Below, piece after piece: positions 22,059 to 33,352 of a stretch of 64,000 bases of DNA. The DNA lies in the NCBI RefSeq assembly GCF_032854445.1, contig NC_088306.1:21797764-21861763 (forward strand), read 5' to 3'. The position numbers were made by a program, and so were the translations under genes. The stretch's first letter is position 1; every line of letters starts with the position of its first letter. The notes under the pieces are model-generated. The model saw only the letters and a list, made by a program, of their open reading frames with translations. It did no database searches and was not told the DNA's origin. Source of the DNA: Liolophura sinensis. Taxonomy: Eukaryota > Mollusca > Polyplacophora > Chitonida > Chitonidae.

Positions 22059-23329
22059 GAGAAATGTGGGTTATTGGTGCAGGAAAGCATGATTCTTACT
22101 AGAATAATGTATTTGTTGAGATTCCAACATTATATATACACTGTACATTTAATTACATGAATTATACTGAGATTAGATTCTTTCAGACACTGTGAATGCC
22201 GGCTTGTTTTGTGCTTTGCATATTTCCTTGTGGCTATTTGGCATAACCAGGAAATTTGCATGTGTGTCACAGATTGTTTTGAGTTTTGAAATTTTCATAT
22301 AAACAGGGAAATTGCAATTCGCAACCTTCCTTATTGGACAGCTCTCAGGATACATGTAAACTCCGTTCCTTTCCTGGTTTTTGTATTCTTAGACGTGCTG
22401 TCTTCCTGTTTGATATTAGATATTGATTGCCTCGAAGCTATAGTGGTGTAAATATTCTCTTGTGTTTAAAGTATTAAGACTTATATTTGTGTACAGTAGG
22501 TAAATAAAAAAAGTTTAAGCGCATAAGTCTTGAGTGTACACGATTCAGAGTAAATAAGGAGCCCAATATTTTCCTGATCTCTATGTTTACATTTGTTTTA
22601 TGCCATTCACATTTTACTTGTGTGGCTGCTCTCAGATTTTAAGGTCTTGAGAATCGGACACAGTCTCGTAGAAACAGAATGGTACTAGCTGACAAAATTC
22701 CTGACACATAAATGTAAAAAAGGCAGTCTAGACTTTATATAATGCAGTTTATATAAGTACATGTAGAGGCGCTGACAACGAAAATAGAAAGGAGTGGGAT
22801 ATACATGTACATGTAATCAGAGTGAGTCAGTGAGTCAAATGTTTCAGAAGATAAAGTCGTCTGTAAAACAACTTTTATTGTGATTGGCCTGAAATATTAT
22901 GTTTCAGGGTTTATGAGAGACTAGACTGACATCAGTTCCTCTTTTGTACTTCCATGTACAGCTCTATGTTGTCATGCTATTTTAGTTCAGTCTTCTAGGT
23001 ATGTTTACAGGTGTTAAACATAGATGCTCTAGGTGCATTAAATCTACATAATGTATACCGTCAATTTGGCAAGCTGTAACATATTATTTGTATATTAGTA
23101 GATGAGTTTGTCATTGACGAAGCATATCAAGGTTTACTACCATGCTTTTATATTTATAGTGTAGTGTGTACATCTTGGTATTCAGTAATATCGTTCATGT
23201 CTTCATTGCAGAGTGCAGAGATGAACCGCATCCCAAGTCATGAGTGTGTTCTGAAAGTTTATTCAGTCTGTATCCCTCCCCCCCCCCCCCATAATAAAAA
23301 ATTAACTTTTTTGCATCTCTTTGTTGCAG
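22059..23329. other. No gene seen
   Basis: Unique AT-rich sequence with a C run at 23278-23290 just before the candidate exon. A second acceptor-like site (gtcttcattgcag) ends at 23213. Confidence 0.4.
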
Positions 23330-23403
23330 AATGCTTTCATGACTGACTTGCCAAGTGTGAAGAAAATGCTGCTTGTTTTAGCACTGCTGCAAGACAAATG
23401 AAG
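23330..23403 (+). other. Candidate spliced exon, non-coding
   Basis: A pyrimidine-rich acceptor (tgcatctctttgttgcag) ends at about 23329 and a strong donor (AAG|GTAAGTG) follows at 23403. The 74 bp between are bounded exactly as an exon would be. All three frames contain stops, so it could only be an untranslated exon or a final short coding piece. This is splice-signal evidence only. The MITE-1 pair starts 22 bases downstream. Confidence 0.2.
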
Positions 23404-23424
23404 GTAAGTGGAACGGTTATGTTA

Positions 23425-23617
23425 CTGTAATTTTCGCAAGGTGTTTATTCAGGTATATTCTGAAGGCATCATTCTGAGCAGACTGATAAAATTATACTTT
23501 TTGTGAAACCCTGAAATTAGCCAACGAATATAGTTTTGTCTCCAAAATGAACTGAAAATGTGCATAACTTGCACTGAAAGTTGGTCTTTCGTGTGCGAAA
23601 AGGCCGAGGAATTAGGC
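23425..23617. mobile_element. MITE-1 subfamily a, first of a tandem pair
   Basis: Starts ctgtaattttcgcaaggtgt after TA, so it has lost about 25 bp of the left end, and ends cgaaaaggccgaggaattaggc. The interior matches the other a copies (tgagcagactgataaaatta, gtctccaaaatgaactgaaa). Confidence 0.8.
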
Positions 23618-23619
23618 TA

Positions 23620-23806
23620 CTGTAATTCTTATTCGCATATTAGTAAGGTGTTTATTCCAGCACCATTCTGTGTTGACTGATAAAATTATACTTTTTGTAA
23701 AGCCCTGAAACTGGCCAATCCAACCAATTTAGATTTATCTCCAAAATCAAATTAAAAATATGCCTAAATTGATCTGGAAGTTGCTCTTTTCGTATTCGAA
23801 ATAGGG
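23620..23806. mobile_element. MITE-1 subfamily a, second of a tandem pair
   Basis: Starts ctgtaattcttattcgcata two bases after the preceding copy, with a single TA (23618-23619) between. Interior: cattctgtgttgactgataa, gccctgaaactggccaatcc, tctccaaaatcaaattaaaa. The right terminus is worn (cgtattcgaaatagggta). Confidence 0.8.
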
Positions 23807-26182
23807 TAACTGGAATTTTGGGATAAGGCATTGTGCCCATGATTATCAAATGCCTGGGAATTAGGCATTTTCTTGAGAATTATACTATGGAAATTGTTAC
23901 CTGTGTATTAGCCGGTGAAGATAATGCCATAGGCATATAACTAAGTAGCCACTAGGTAAACATGGCAGTATGTTCAGAAAAGAGGAAAAAGTTAAGACAT
24001 CACAGATATTACTGTTAGTTCCTGGTTGGGGGGCAGTGTAGTATATATCTGGCATACTTATGTTCTGTTCACCTACTTCACAAACTTAAAGATGTGTTTT
24101 GCCATGGTTGAGGTCTGAAGTGTTGGTGATTCATCACGGTCCCAGGCTAGGCAACTGCCAGTTCGGACTTCTCCAAAAGATAATTCCTGGGCCAGCATAT
24201 GTGTACAAGTTTTTCCTGGCTGCCAAAGAACAAACGGACATGGATTAAGTACATCCCTGCAAGGAATTATATTTGGAATGGGCACTTGTAATTATTTTAA
24301 GAAAAAGGAAGTCTTGAAAAATGAGAGTTGTGCGCACTTGAAATGTACAGCCTGGCTTGATTTTGTAGCTTTGACTGGAGGTATGGAGTTGATGCTGTAA
24401 GGACCTGGCAGTTAAGCTTGCAAGTCCAGGGTTTTCTCACAGCTTACACGAAATGAAAACACTTGACATAGAGTTGTTTGAAGCCTTGGATAGACTAAGG
24501 ACACATGGAGCAATGAGCAGCCACTGCCAAACTCCCAGATTAGGGAGAAAATTGGGTTTGAAGCAGATCAATATGGGGCCTGCAAGTGGGTAGTTTTTGT
24601 TCACTTTCTAAATAAAGCATTGATGTCATTTGTCGTGCAGCAGAAGGGAAAATCCAAATGTTTTGGGCTTAGGGTAAAAAGAACGACTTAAGAGCCAGTT
24701 AGTGTAAGGGAAGGGGGGAAAAAACATTATTTTGAGTTGCCCAACTTTATATTCAGCACTTAAAAGGCAGGTTAAATACCATTGAAACAAGGTATTAATA
24801 CTTTGTTTTTGTCCATAAAAATGCTATTTCAATGTAGTGCACTTACTGTAGTCTCCAGCTTGAAGACTTTGCAGATGTGAATGAAAAACGATATGTTTGT
24901 ACATTATTAGAGAATGGGATCATTTTAATTAACTTTTTAAATTTTTAAATAGAGCAGTGTCAAGAAATAGCAATTTATGACATGACAATGTAAAGTAGTG
25001 TTACCTACAAGCTCGAAACTTTTTCATGTCTTGATAGTACAATTGTTAAATTCACATCCTATTTCACTGTATGTTTAGTATGTAAAAAATACATAAATAA
25101 CACTTTTGATGCCCACACTTAAGTTGATTCAGAATCAAGCAAATCTTGTCATTTGAGGGCTGCTGAACTGGTGAAGTACAGTAATTTGAGTGTATCCGTC
25201 CATTATTAAATGTATATATGCGTGTCCTGAGCAAATAGTACTTTTTTTCTACTTACAAGTATGAAAAGTTTATCAAAATTTATTTTAATAAACACTAATT
25301 CTGCCTGACTCCAGTCTTGTACTAGCTATAAGTGGGTTATTAGGTTGTCAGTGGATCAGATGGGTTTTATTTTGGAGAAATCATTGTACATTAGTATACA
25401 TTACACAGCATTGTGACACATGCCTGATGCTGAGGTACGCCAAGTTTGTTAACTGTATAATGGTTTGTGTGTGAAGGATTTGGGGAAGAATAGTGTCGTT
25501 GTAAATTGACTAAGTTAAGAAAAATTATATTATACATTAATTATTAGTGTGTACATGTATGTGGTAAGTTTTGGGATGTTAGGGTGAGCTGGTATTTTGT
25601 TATAGCGTCCTTCTGACACCCCATCTATTCTGAGGGTGGAAAGAGGAGGGAAGAGATTTAAGGCAGGGTGAATGCAGCCTAGCTTTTCTGCTCGCTCTGG
25701 TATTTAGGCATCTTCCAAGGAATTTCCACTCCTGCCTAGCAAAGGTGCGGCATGCACATTGCTCTGTTACTCTGATACACTCCCATAACTTTTGTATGCG
25801 ACAAGAAAAAAAATAAACAAAAAATTTAAAGATATAACAATATCATTGAAGAAAGGCAGCTAAAAGGAATTTATTTTATGGTATAATGGCCACATATACC
25901 AGTAAAAATAGCGGTAGTTGTTTTACAGGTTGAATTTATCATTTTTTCATTGTCTGAGGAGGGTATGAAAATAAAACTTGAAAATCATTTAATTTCTGAG
26001 AAATGTGGACTATCTTAGTAGTGACTGTGGAAGATTTTGTCACGTGATCGGAGAGCATTGAAAAACAGAAAAATCATTAGAACATCAAGATTGAACAAAA
26101 TAGAGAGGTGGATTTACAGTGTTCTTTTTATTCCGTTTTATGACTTTTAAATGTCAGCTCACCATTAAAACAAAAAATCAGC
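23807..26182. other. No gene seen in about 2.4 kb
   Basis: Unique sequence without recognisable repeats. Longest frame is 70 codons (24073-24285, minus), in a slightly GC-richer stretch, without splice-like ends. A G-rich/A-rich tract lies at 24705-24725. Confidence 0.4.
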
Positions 26183-26324
26183 CTTAAGTAGGAAGGTCTG
26201 CAGCAACCTGCGGATGGTCTTGGGTTTCCCCCGGGCTCTTTCCTCCGTCCATGATGCTGGCCACAATCGCATAAGTGAAATATTCTTGAGTACGGCATGA
26301 AACGCCAATGAAATAAATAAGTTA
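26183..26324 (+). mobile_element. SINE-A, 5'-truncated
   Basis: Begins ccttaagtaggaaggtctgc and continues agcaacctgcggatggtctt, gggtttcccccgggctcttt, gatgctggccacaatcgcat, aagtgaaatattcttgagta, ggcatgaaacgccaatgaaa. A second short tail (ttcttgagtatggtgtgaaa, caccaatgaaatac) follows at 26373-26407. Confidence 0.88.
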
Positions 26325-26409
26325 AACACAAAATTAAAATGAACAAAGTTAGTAAAATGAAGGCTCTTGACTTTTCTTGAGTATGGTGTGAAACACCAAT
26401 GAAATACTT

Positions 26410-27553
26410 ATAGTTATTTTAATATACTTGTGAGACTGTAAAAATACATTCAAGTGAGCAACGTATGCAATGTGCAGATGCTTGCAGAAGTCTTTGTGAC
26501 ACAGCAAATTATCGTGTTTCTGTGCAATATGAGAAAATACCATGATAGACAGAGACGCAATATTAAAACCAGGCAACATAATTGCTCACCATTTTTTTTT
26601 TTAGATACAGTGTTATCTAATTATCGTGAGAATATATATCTATGAATGTACATGATTATTTAAGTTTTTCAGGATTAATTATATTGGATCCAGCAATTAG
26701 GGTAGATAATCTGTTTTGCTTGTTATGGGCAAAAGCCACGTTTATATGGTCATTTATGCTTTGAACTTGTAAAAATAGGAAGCGTTCTTTTTGTGTTACA
26801 GTTGCTGTTTTCTTTTTCATAAAGCATGTTTTCTTCTCAGCATCAATAAATCAGGTACGAGTGTGATGGAGAAAGATTAAATAAAGGCGAAATGCTCCAA
26901 ACAGTGCAAAAAAAATCGAAGTTTCGGATAGTGTAAAATTTGGTAGTATTTATTCGATGAGTCAAACACATCTGTCAAATTTTTGTTCCATAAACAGATC
27001 AACATGTTCTATACCAAATGATACTCAATGTTAAAAAGTTGTTTGACTTTGGCAAACTTCACTACTGAGATATTTCCCCCTGGTGGAATTTGCAGGGGTT
27101 TTCTTTTTTTTGCTACACAGAATTCCAGTGGCGTTCAAAGTGTCTGGAGCTTGAGTAATGTCGGACAAAAATACAAAGTAGTTTTTTTGATACAATGCCC
27201 ATTTTTTGCCCCCCAAAAAATTCTTGTTTCTGTGAGACTGTCTCAGGCTGTTTTTGACAAGAAATGTAACATACTTTGGCAAGTCTTATGTCTATAGAAG
27301 TGCCTCGTAGAACGCATTTATGATACATGTAGCTAGATTATCACACACTTTAACATAAAGAGTAAGACATCGCTGTGTGGGTGTTCCTTACATGTGAATA
27401 CATAGATGAAACAACATCATGTAAGTTTTTATCAGAGAGCAGTACAACTTATTTTATGTCTGCAGTGAACATCTGCATTGCTTATGTAATATGATATGAA
27501 GTATACATGTGCATATCTAAACAAGTACGCACAGTTAGATGCACATGTACTGT
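26410..27553. other. No gene seen
   Basis: Frames overlap on both strands at 27028-27328 in a stretch with T and C runs (27100-27215); shared openness on both strands there suggests low stop density, not coding. Confidence 0.4.
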
Positions 27554-27831
27554 GTTTTATTGATTTATTTGATTTTTACGCCATACTCAAGAATATTTCA
27601 CTTCTACAATGGTGGCCAGCATTGTAGTGGGAGGAAACCGAGCAGAGCTAGTGGAAACTCCCAACCATCTTCAGGTTGCTGTCAGACCTTCGATATACTG
27701 TCGGAGTGGACATAAGACAGTATTAGCTGGACTTGAACTCACATTAACCACATTGGTGAAAGGCCCCTTGGTCATTGCCCCACGCTGGCATGCTAACCAC
27801 CTCAGCCAGAGAGGCTCCAGGATGTACTGTC
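27554..27831 (-). mobile_element. SINE-A, full length
   Basis: On the minus strand it runs from gagcctctctggctgaggtg through the B box (tgagttcaagtccagctaa), agcaacctgaagatggttgg, gctcggtttcctcccactac and ttcttgagtatggcgtaaaa to the 'caaataaatcaa' tail. The 9-mer atgtactgt flanks it on both sides (27545-27553 and 27832-27840), a plausible target duplication. Confidence 0.92.
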
Positions 27832-27993
27832 TTAAAAAGTATAGTCACATGTTTTGTCATAATGTATTATAACACGCCCACCAAAAGTGCCCTGGATCAT
27901 TTTGACTCCCTCATTTGAATATCTATTATACTGGACTCAACTCGTAAGCTAATATATGTACACTTATATGGCTGGACAGCAGATTTTTTTTTT

Positions 27994-28185
27994 CCAATTC
28001 CATCTCTACCTTCAGTATTTTAAAACATTCTGAGATGACTATGGAGTGTAGAGAAATAATTCACACAGTTTTGTGAAGCTAGCATCTTTAATGACATGAA
28101 CACATCTTTTTTATTATCATTTTAATAATTGTATGCATAAATTCCACTGAAAATAAGTTCTTTGGTGATCGAAAAGACTGTGAAC
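27994..28185. mobile_element. MITE-1 subfamily b, worn termini
   Basis: The interior matches subfamily b: aaacattctgagatgactat, gtgtagagaaataattcaca, gtgaagctagcatctttaat, tgtatgcataaattccactg. The left end (ccaattccatc) and right end (gaaaagactgtgaac) are degraded. Confidence 0.7.
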
Positions 28186-29400
28186 TGAATAGATCTGTCG
28201 TTGTGCTTCTTTTGAAGTATGCAGTTGATGTATTAAAGCAGTCACAAAATAATTGGAGACATTGTTTATGGTTCAGGGGAGTTTTATTTCAGTACAATAT
28301 ACATGTATATATTGAAACATTCTTTTTCTTATTTTAAACATGATCAATTCAAGTTTTTGTCAAAGATTACTGGATCCAGCCATCTCATGATATAGAAACA
28401 AAAAGATAGTATCAAACAGCGTGAACAATCACATTTAGGTGTATCTGTGAAGGAAATCGTGATGTTTCACCATTATCTGCGATGAGTGATAAGATGGTTT
28501 TTGATGTGCTTTGGCACCAAGCTCTCCATCGGTAGACATCTCTCCATTTTATGGTAAACAGTTTATGTTGAGGTGTCTGTGTGACAATGTATGTTTGAAT
28601 GTGTATGTATAATGTATAGTCTGTGGATTGGACTAATTCCAGGGCAGTTATATGTGTTCAAAAATACCTGAAATATACATTCATTTATCCAGTGAAGAAG
28701 GCAGTCTGGGATAACACTAGAGCTACAGCCTTGTGTTTGGGATCTCTGTACATATCCTTGATCAAGAATTACAAGCTTGGTTTTAATGCATTCTGTTAAT
28801 CAATGTCATATCATGAACCACAGTCAAAGAGGTGGCTTTAAAAATTACAGTTTTTTTTTTGTTTTTTTTTTTTGAAATTTTAAGGTATGTACATTTGGTG
28901 ATAATTGGTTTATAACTTTTAAATAAAAGTTTTAAGTGACGTATTGCAATCATCGAATAAATCAGCTTTGTTTATTTTTCTCCCAGTATAGTTTCATCCT
29001 TGACTGCATCACAGAAGGGTAATACTAAAATGGGCCTCCAATATTTTGCTGCTTTCTTTTGGCAGTCCTTTCAAGGAAGTGTCTTTTTTTTATCTTTTTA
29101 CCTTGTCTTTGTGTGAAGGTGTGTTTAGAATTTTGAATACATCCATTGAAACCTCAGTAACCCAGCAGAATTGTGACAGGTAAAACCAAGCAGTCTGGAA
29201 CGCCTGCCTGGTAGAAAATAGAAAGATGACACCATTTATATTGACAGGATACTGGCAGGTGGTTGACCATGTCTTTTCATGTTGACTCCCGATACTTAAG
29301 GTTGCACTTATGTCAGTTGTTACCAGTAGTGTGCACACATAGATGTAGCAATACTTTGCTATATGCTCAATCATTGCACGCTAAAGCACTTCAGTGAATC
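28186..29400. other. No gene seen
   Basis: T runs at 28850-28873. The minus frame 29090-29374 (94 codons) has no motif. The stretch is otherwise unique. Confidence 0.4.
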
Positions 29401-29414
29401 TTTTTACTCTTAAT

Positions 29415-29676
29415 GGGGCCTCCGTAGCTCAGTTGGTTAGCGTGCTAGAGCAGCGTGATGACCCAGCAGTCTCTCACCAGCGCGGTCGCTGTGAGTTCAA
29501 GTCCATCTCATGCTGGCTTCCTCTCTGGCCATACGTGAGAAGGTCTGGCAGCAACCTGCGGATGGTCGTGGGTTTCCCACGGGCTCTACCCGGTTTCCAC
29601 CCACCATAATGCTGGCCGCCGTCATATAAGTGAAATATTCTTGAATATGGCGTAAAACACCAATCATATAAATAAA
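29415..29676 (+). mobile_element. SINE-A, full length, young-looking copy
   Basis: It opens ggggcctccgtagctcagtt (A box), has the B box ctgtgagttcaagtccatct, the body catgctggcttcctctctgg and ggtctggcagcaacctgcgg, and ends accaatcatataaataaa. The word ttttactctt is present immediately upstream (29402-29411) and downstream (29677-29686), a target duplication. It is close to the inferred consensus. Confidence 0.95.
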
Positions 29677-29782
29677 TTTTACTCTTTATTCCCAAATACA
29701 TGTATGCACTTGTGTTTCTTAGAGTGTATCTTTTTGAACTCAAACACTAACATTCATTAATCATTTTATCACATCAGATGAA

Positions 29783-29891
29783 AGATATGTCCAGGCTCTC
29801 CCAGGTTTCCTCCCGCCACAATGCTGGCCGTCGTCGTATAAGGGAAATATTCTTGAGTATGACGTAAGATATCAATCAAATAAATAAATAA
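29783..29891 (+). mobile_element. SINE-A, 5'-truncated, with perfect 15-bp duplication
   Basis: Only the last 100 bases are present: ccaggctctcccaggtttcc, caatgctggccgtcgtcgta, aagggaaatattcttgagta, atcaatcaaataaataaata. The 15-mer atcacatcagatgaa flanks it exactly (29768-29782 and 29892-29906). This is the signature of target-primed reverse transcription that stopped early. Confidence 0.95.
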
Positions 29892-29906
29892 ATCACATCA
29901 GATGAA

Positions 29907-32900
29907 CAGAGACCATTGCACATATTTTATTTCTCCAAAGGCAAAGCAAAAAAAAACCCCAAAAAACAAATGGATTTACGGTCTGCATTGATGGATAATT
30001 CAGGTACTTTTATTTATAATTTCAGTAATTGAACATATAATTTATCTTCCCGAACTTCCACCTATAATTAGTGAAAATGTCATTGGAAAAAAAAAAGCTT
30101 ATAATGAAAGATCAAAACATATCATCCACTAGTTATACCTTTCCCAATAATTGACAATCATACATGTAAGTTCTTCAGTCAACTGAATAAAGATTCAAGA
30201 GCAATCCAAGCCAATGACCAATGCTAGTAGGGCTTACTACACTACACTGTGTGGTTCATAATTTCATTTTTGTGTGAATAAAATTTGAATAAAACGTCAA
30301 TCCTTCAGTTATCTCTGCCGATGCTGAAGATACATGTACAATAAATGTATAATACTGGTGTGGTATTTTCATTCGATATATTAGCATGTACACTGTTCCA
30401 TGTGTTCACTCCATTAGGGAATAAATTCTTTTTCTTTTTTTTTTTTTTTTCGCTGAAAGACAACTATTGTATTGGTTTGTACAAATGAGCATGCTCTCGG
30501 TGAAGTTAGCGTTGTTCTACGAAGTCTTGCATTTTCATCATGTGATGCTGATGAATTTTTCTCTTTTTTGACCTAGATTCCCGCTAACTGTGATCACCAT
30601 ATTGCGTGTGTATGTTGACACATTCCGCTTCCTATTGTTTAGACCTAATGTAATGACATCTTGAAAGTGTGCTGGCCAGATGGGGGATAGCTGGACCATT
30701 CCTAATACCTACTACTGTGTACCTGAACTGGGTTAATGGGTAGCATGGGGTCTGCCTTCGCTAAGAGGCTACACAAGGGCTCATCCACTGAGATGGGAAG
30801 AGTGCTTTAGGTGTCGACCGACCAATAGAGGGAACCTGACTTAACATATACAGTGAAAAGTGCCCACGTACATGTAGACGTCAGCTTGGAGTGAAAATTA
30901 GAATTTCTAGATACCATCAGATTATTTTTTCTCGGACATCATTGTAACCTGTTAAGTGTACTTGTATTATTAGTTACTGTTTATATGCTTTCAGCTGAGC
31001 TCAATGTGATGGTTACTCACACTATATACATATGTTTATTGTCTATACGAGATAAAATTCTCCCATTTTCACTGAACAGGAATGCTTACATGGAGGGGAC
31101 GTGTATATTTCCGTATCCTGCATAATTATATATCTCTTGACTAGGTTATCTAACCCCTTGGTTTGCCGGTGAAAATAGTGCTGTGGCAGAAGCTAGTCGC
31201 CAATATATCAGCCTTCTGCACTGAATTTGATGGGTCTTTCACAGGATAATTTCGTTACTCATTGATAGGATAGGTAAATGCATGGTGTCACAGAGTAACC
31301 ATGTAACTAATATTTATCCAGCAGAAAAAAAGACAAAACTAGGCAGAAACCTGTTTCATGGAAAACCCAAGAGTGAGTGAGTGCTTGGGGTTTAACGTCG
31401 TACTGAAAACCCAAAAATCTTCAAGAATAAGTTCATGCCATATCGAGGAGCTCCGATGCGGCGACCTGGGAACCATGATGTCATCATGTTGACTGTGTTG
31501 CATTAATTAACTATCCTATGTGACGTCCTTATGTTTCGCTCATTGATGCACAACTTTGTAACTGTTATGTCTTGACATTGAGTCATTGGACGCAATTGCT
31601 TCAGCCAAACAAAAGGGAGATAAACCCAATCAGTAGATGCATATGACTTCAGCTCCAGGATATGGGAATATACAAAACCCTCATATGACATTTGCAGTCT
31701 AATTAAAACTGGAGCATTTTGCCTGGTGTGGGATAAATAAATAAATATACATGTACATGTCCTGCACGTGACTGGTTTCGTGGTACTGACCAATGCACAT
31801 TAAGAAAGCAGAGTATTTCTGTCTGATTCACGATAAATATATGTATATGTACATTACTGCACAAACTTTACCAAGTTGAACTTTGTTGGTAAATGAAGTT
31901 TATGACTACTTTGTTACATGTTTATAAGTTGCCTTTGATCGTCAAGACGTAAATCAACAACTTCATTTTTTTTGAAGGATGTTCTTTTTTTTTCATTTTC
32001 TTTAAGGTTTTATTACAACTTTATTTTTTGTTTTGAAAGTACTTATCAAAGTAGAACTGCAGAAATCAAGAACGCTGTGTATTTATTCTCAGTTGAGAGC
32101 ACTTTTGACCCAGGTCCGAACTGTAAGATTTTACATCCATCTTTTGGAGTTAGGAGAACAAAACAGCACAAGACTATGCAGTTTGAGGTTTTGAAATTGC
32201 CATTGTAAATGTCATGATGGAACTGTTTTCTCAGCCTCCTATGGTGAAAAACAACCATTCCAGTGTTTGCCTTCTGTTTATTTCCTGGCTGACTGGGAAG
32301 GGTTAATGTTTGTTTGAGAGTCGGTTTCAGCCTCCCTGCCTATGTTGTTGCAGTGAAAATCTTACTGTTCAATGATGATTCACGCTCAGAGAATGACATT
32401 ATTGGGCCTAAACTCAGATTGTTCCTCAAAACATAGACCACAACTTCACAACAGCTGTTCTTTTTCCGTCTGCCTTACACTTGTAAAAAGATCCTCTCTC
32501 AATTTTCAGAGCATGTACATGTAAGTTTTTCCTTTGCTCTATAATCCTGGCTTATGGCCTCTAATTCAGTTTACTTCAGTGCAACAGAATTTGTGTTTTT
32601 AACCAAAAGTTGTAGATGACATGCAGACTACACTTCCAGCTTAAAGAAGAAACCAGGTCTGAAGTGACTTGTAACATGCTCTTATTGTCTGTTCCTCTGT
32701 CTACGTGCTTGTCTACATGCACATGCGAATACGCTTTTGGTTGTGTCATTTAGACTTATGCGTCATTACTGATGGTTCTGAACATAAATTTAGCCAGAAT
32801 TTGAAATCAGGCTGTCTCGTTTCCAATTTTCTACTATTTTCTCTATCTGTGTCATGTTAATTTTCTTGTAAGCGTCTCAAAGACTCTAAGCACCCCCACC

Positions 32901-33258
32901 CCCCAGCTAAAAGTATGATTCTGAAGTACATGTACATACATCTAAATTTTGTAATCACACTTTCAACTCTTAGCGAATAATGTAAATTTCTTCAGATGAA
33001 GATGAGTACTTGTGCATTACAAATTTCATAACTAACTTATCTGTTTATTTGAATCTGTTCTATTCAAAAGTATTCTCTTACATGTGCTTACATGTACATA
33101 TACAATGATGGTTAAGAATAGAAAAAGAAATGAAGAGAAAAAAGTAGGAAAACAGATATAGTGTGGAGAAAACCTGTGCCTTTGACCAGAAAAGCTCCAG
33201 ACTGGCGATGAAGTGAAAGGTGAACGTGACTATGACTACCCTTGACTAATAGACTGTA
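29907..33258. other. No gene seen in about 3.3 kb, except a SINE-B tail
   Basis: Contains a T run (30436-30450), tcacattt and atacatgtacatgt words near 31746, and a region at 30620-30860 that is less AT-rich (ctggccagatgggggatagc). The 96-codon minus frame 31503-31793 has no motif. A C run follows at 32885-32905. Confidence 0.4.
31374..31405 (-). mobile_element. SINE-B, 3' terminal stub
   Basis: Only gagtgagtgagtgcttgggg and tttaacgtcgtac are present, i.e. the last 32 bases of SINE-B in reverse. The preceding word 'gaaaacccaa' also follows it (31360 and 31405), a likely target duplication of a severely truncated insertion. Confidence 0.8.
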
Positions 33259-33352
33259 ATTTATTTGGTTTAATTGTGTTTTACGTCATATTCAAGGATA
33301 TTTCACTTATACAATGGCTGTCAGCATTATGGTTGGACAAAACCAGGCAGGA
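33259..33352 (-). mobile_element. SINE-A, 3' fragment
   Basis: On the minus strand: cctggttttgtccaaccataat, gctgacagccattgtataag, tgaaatatccttgaatatga, cgtaaaacacaattaaacc. Diverged and 5'-truncated. Confidence 0.75.
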
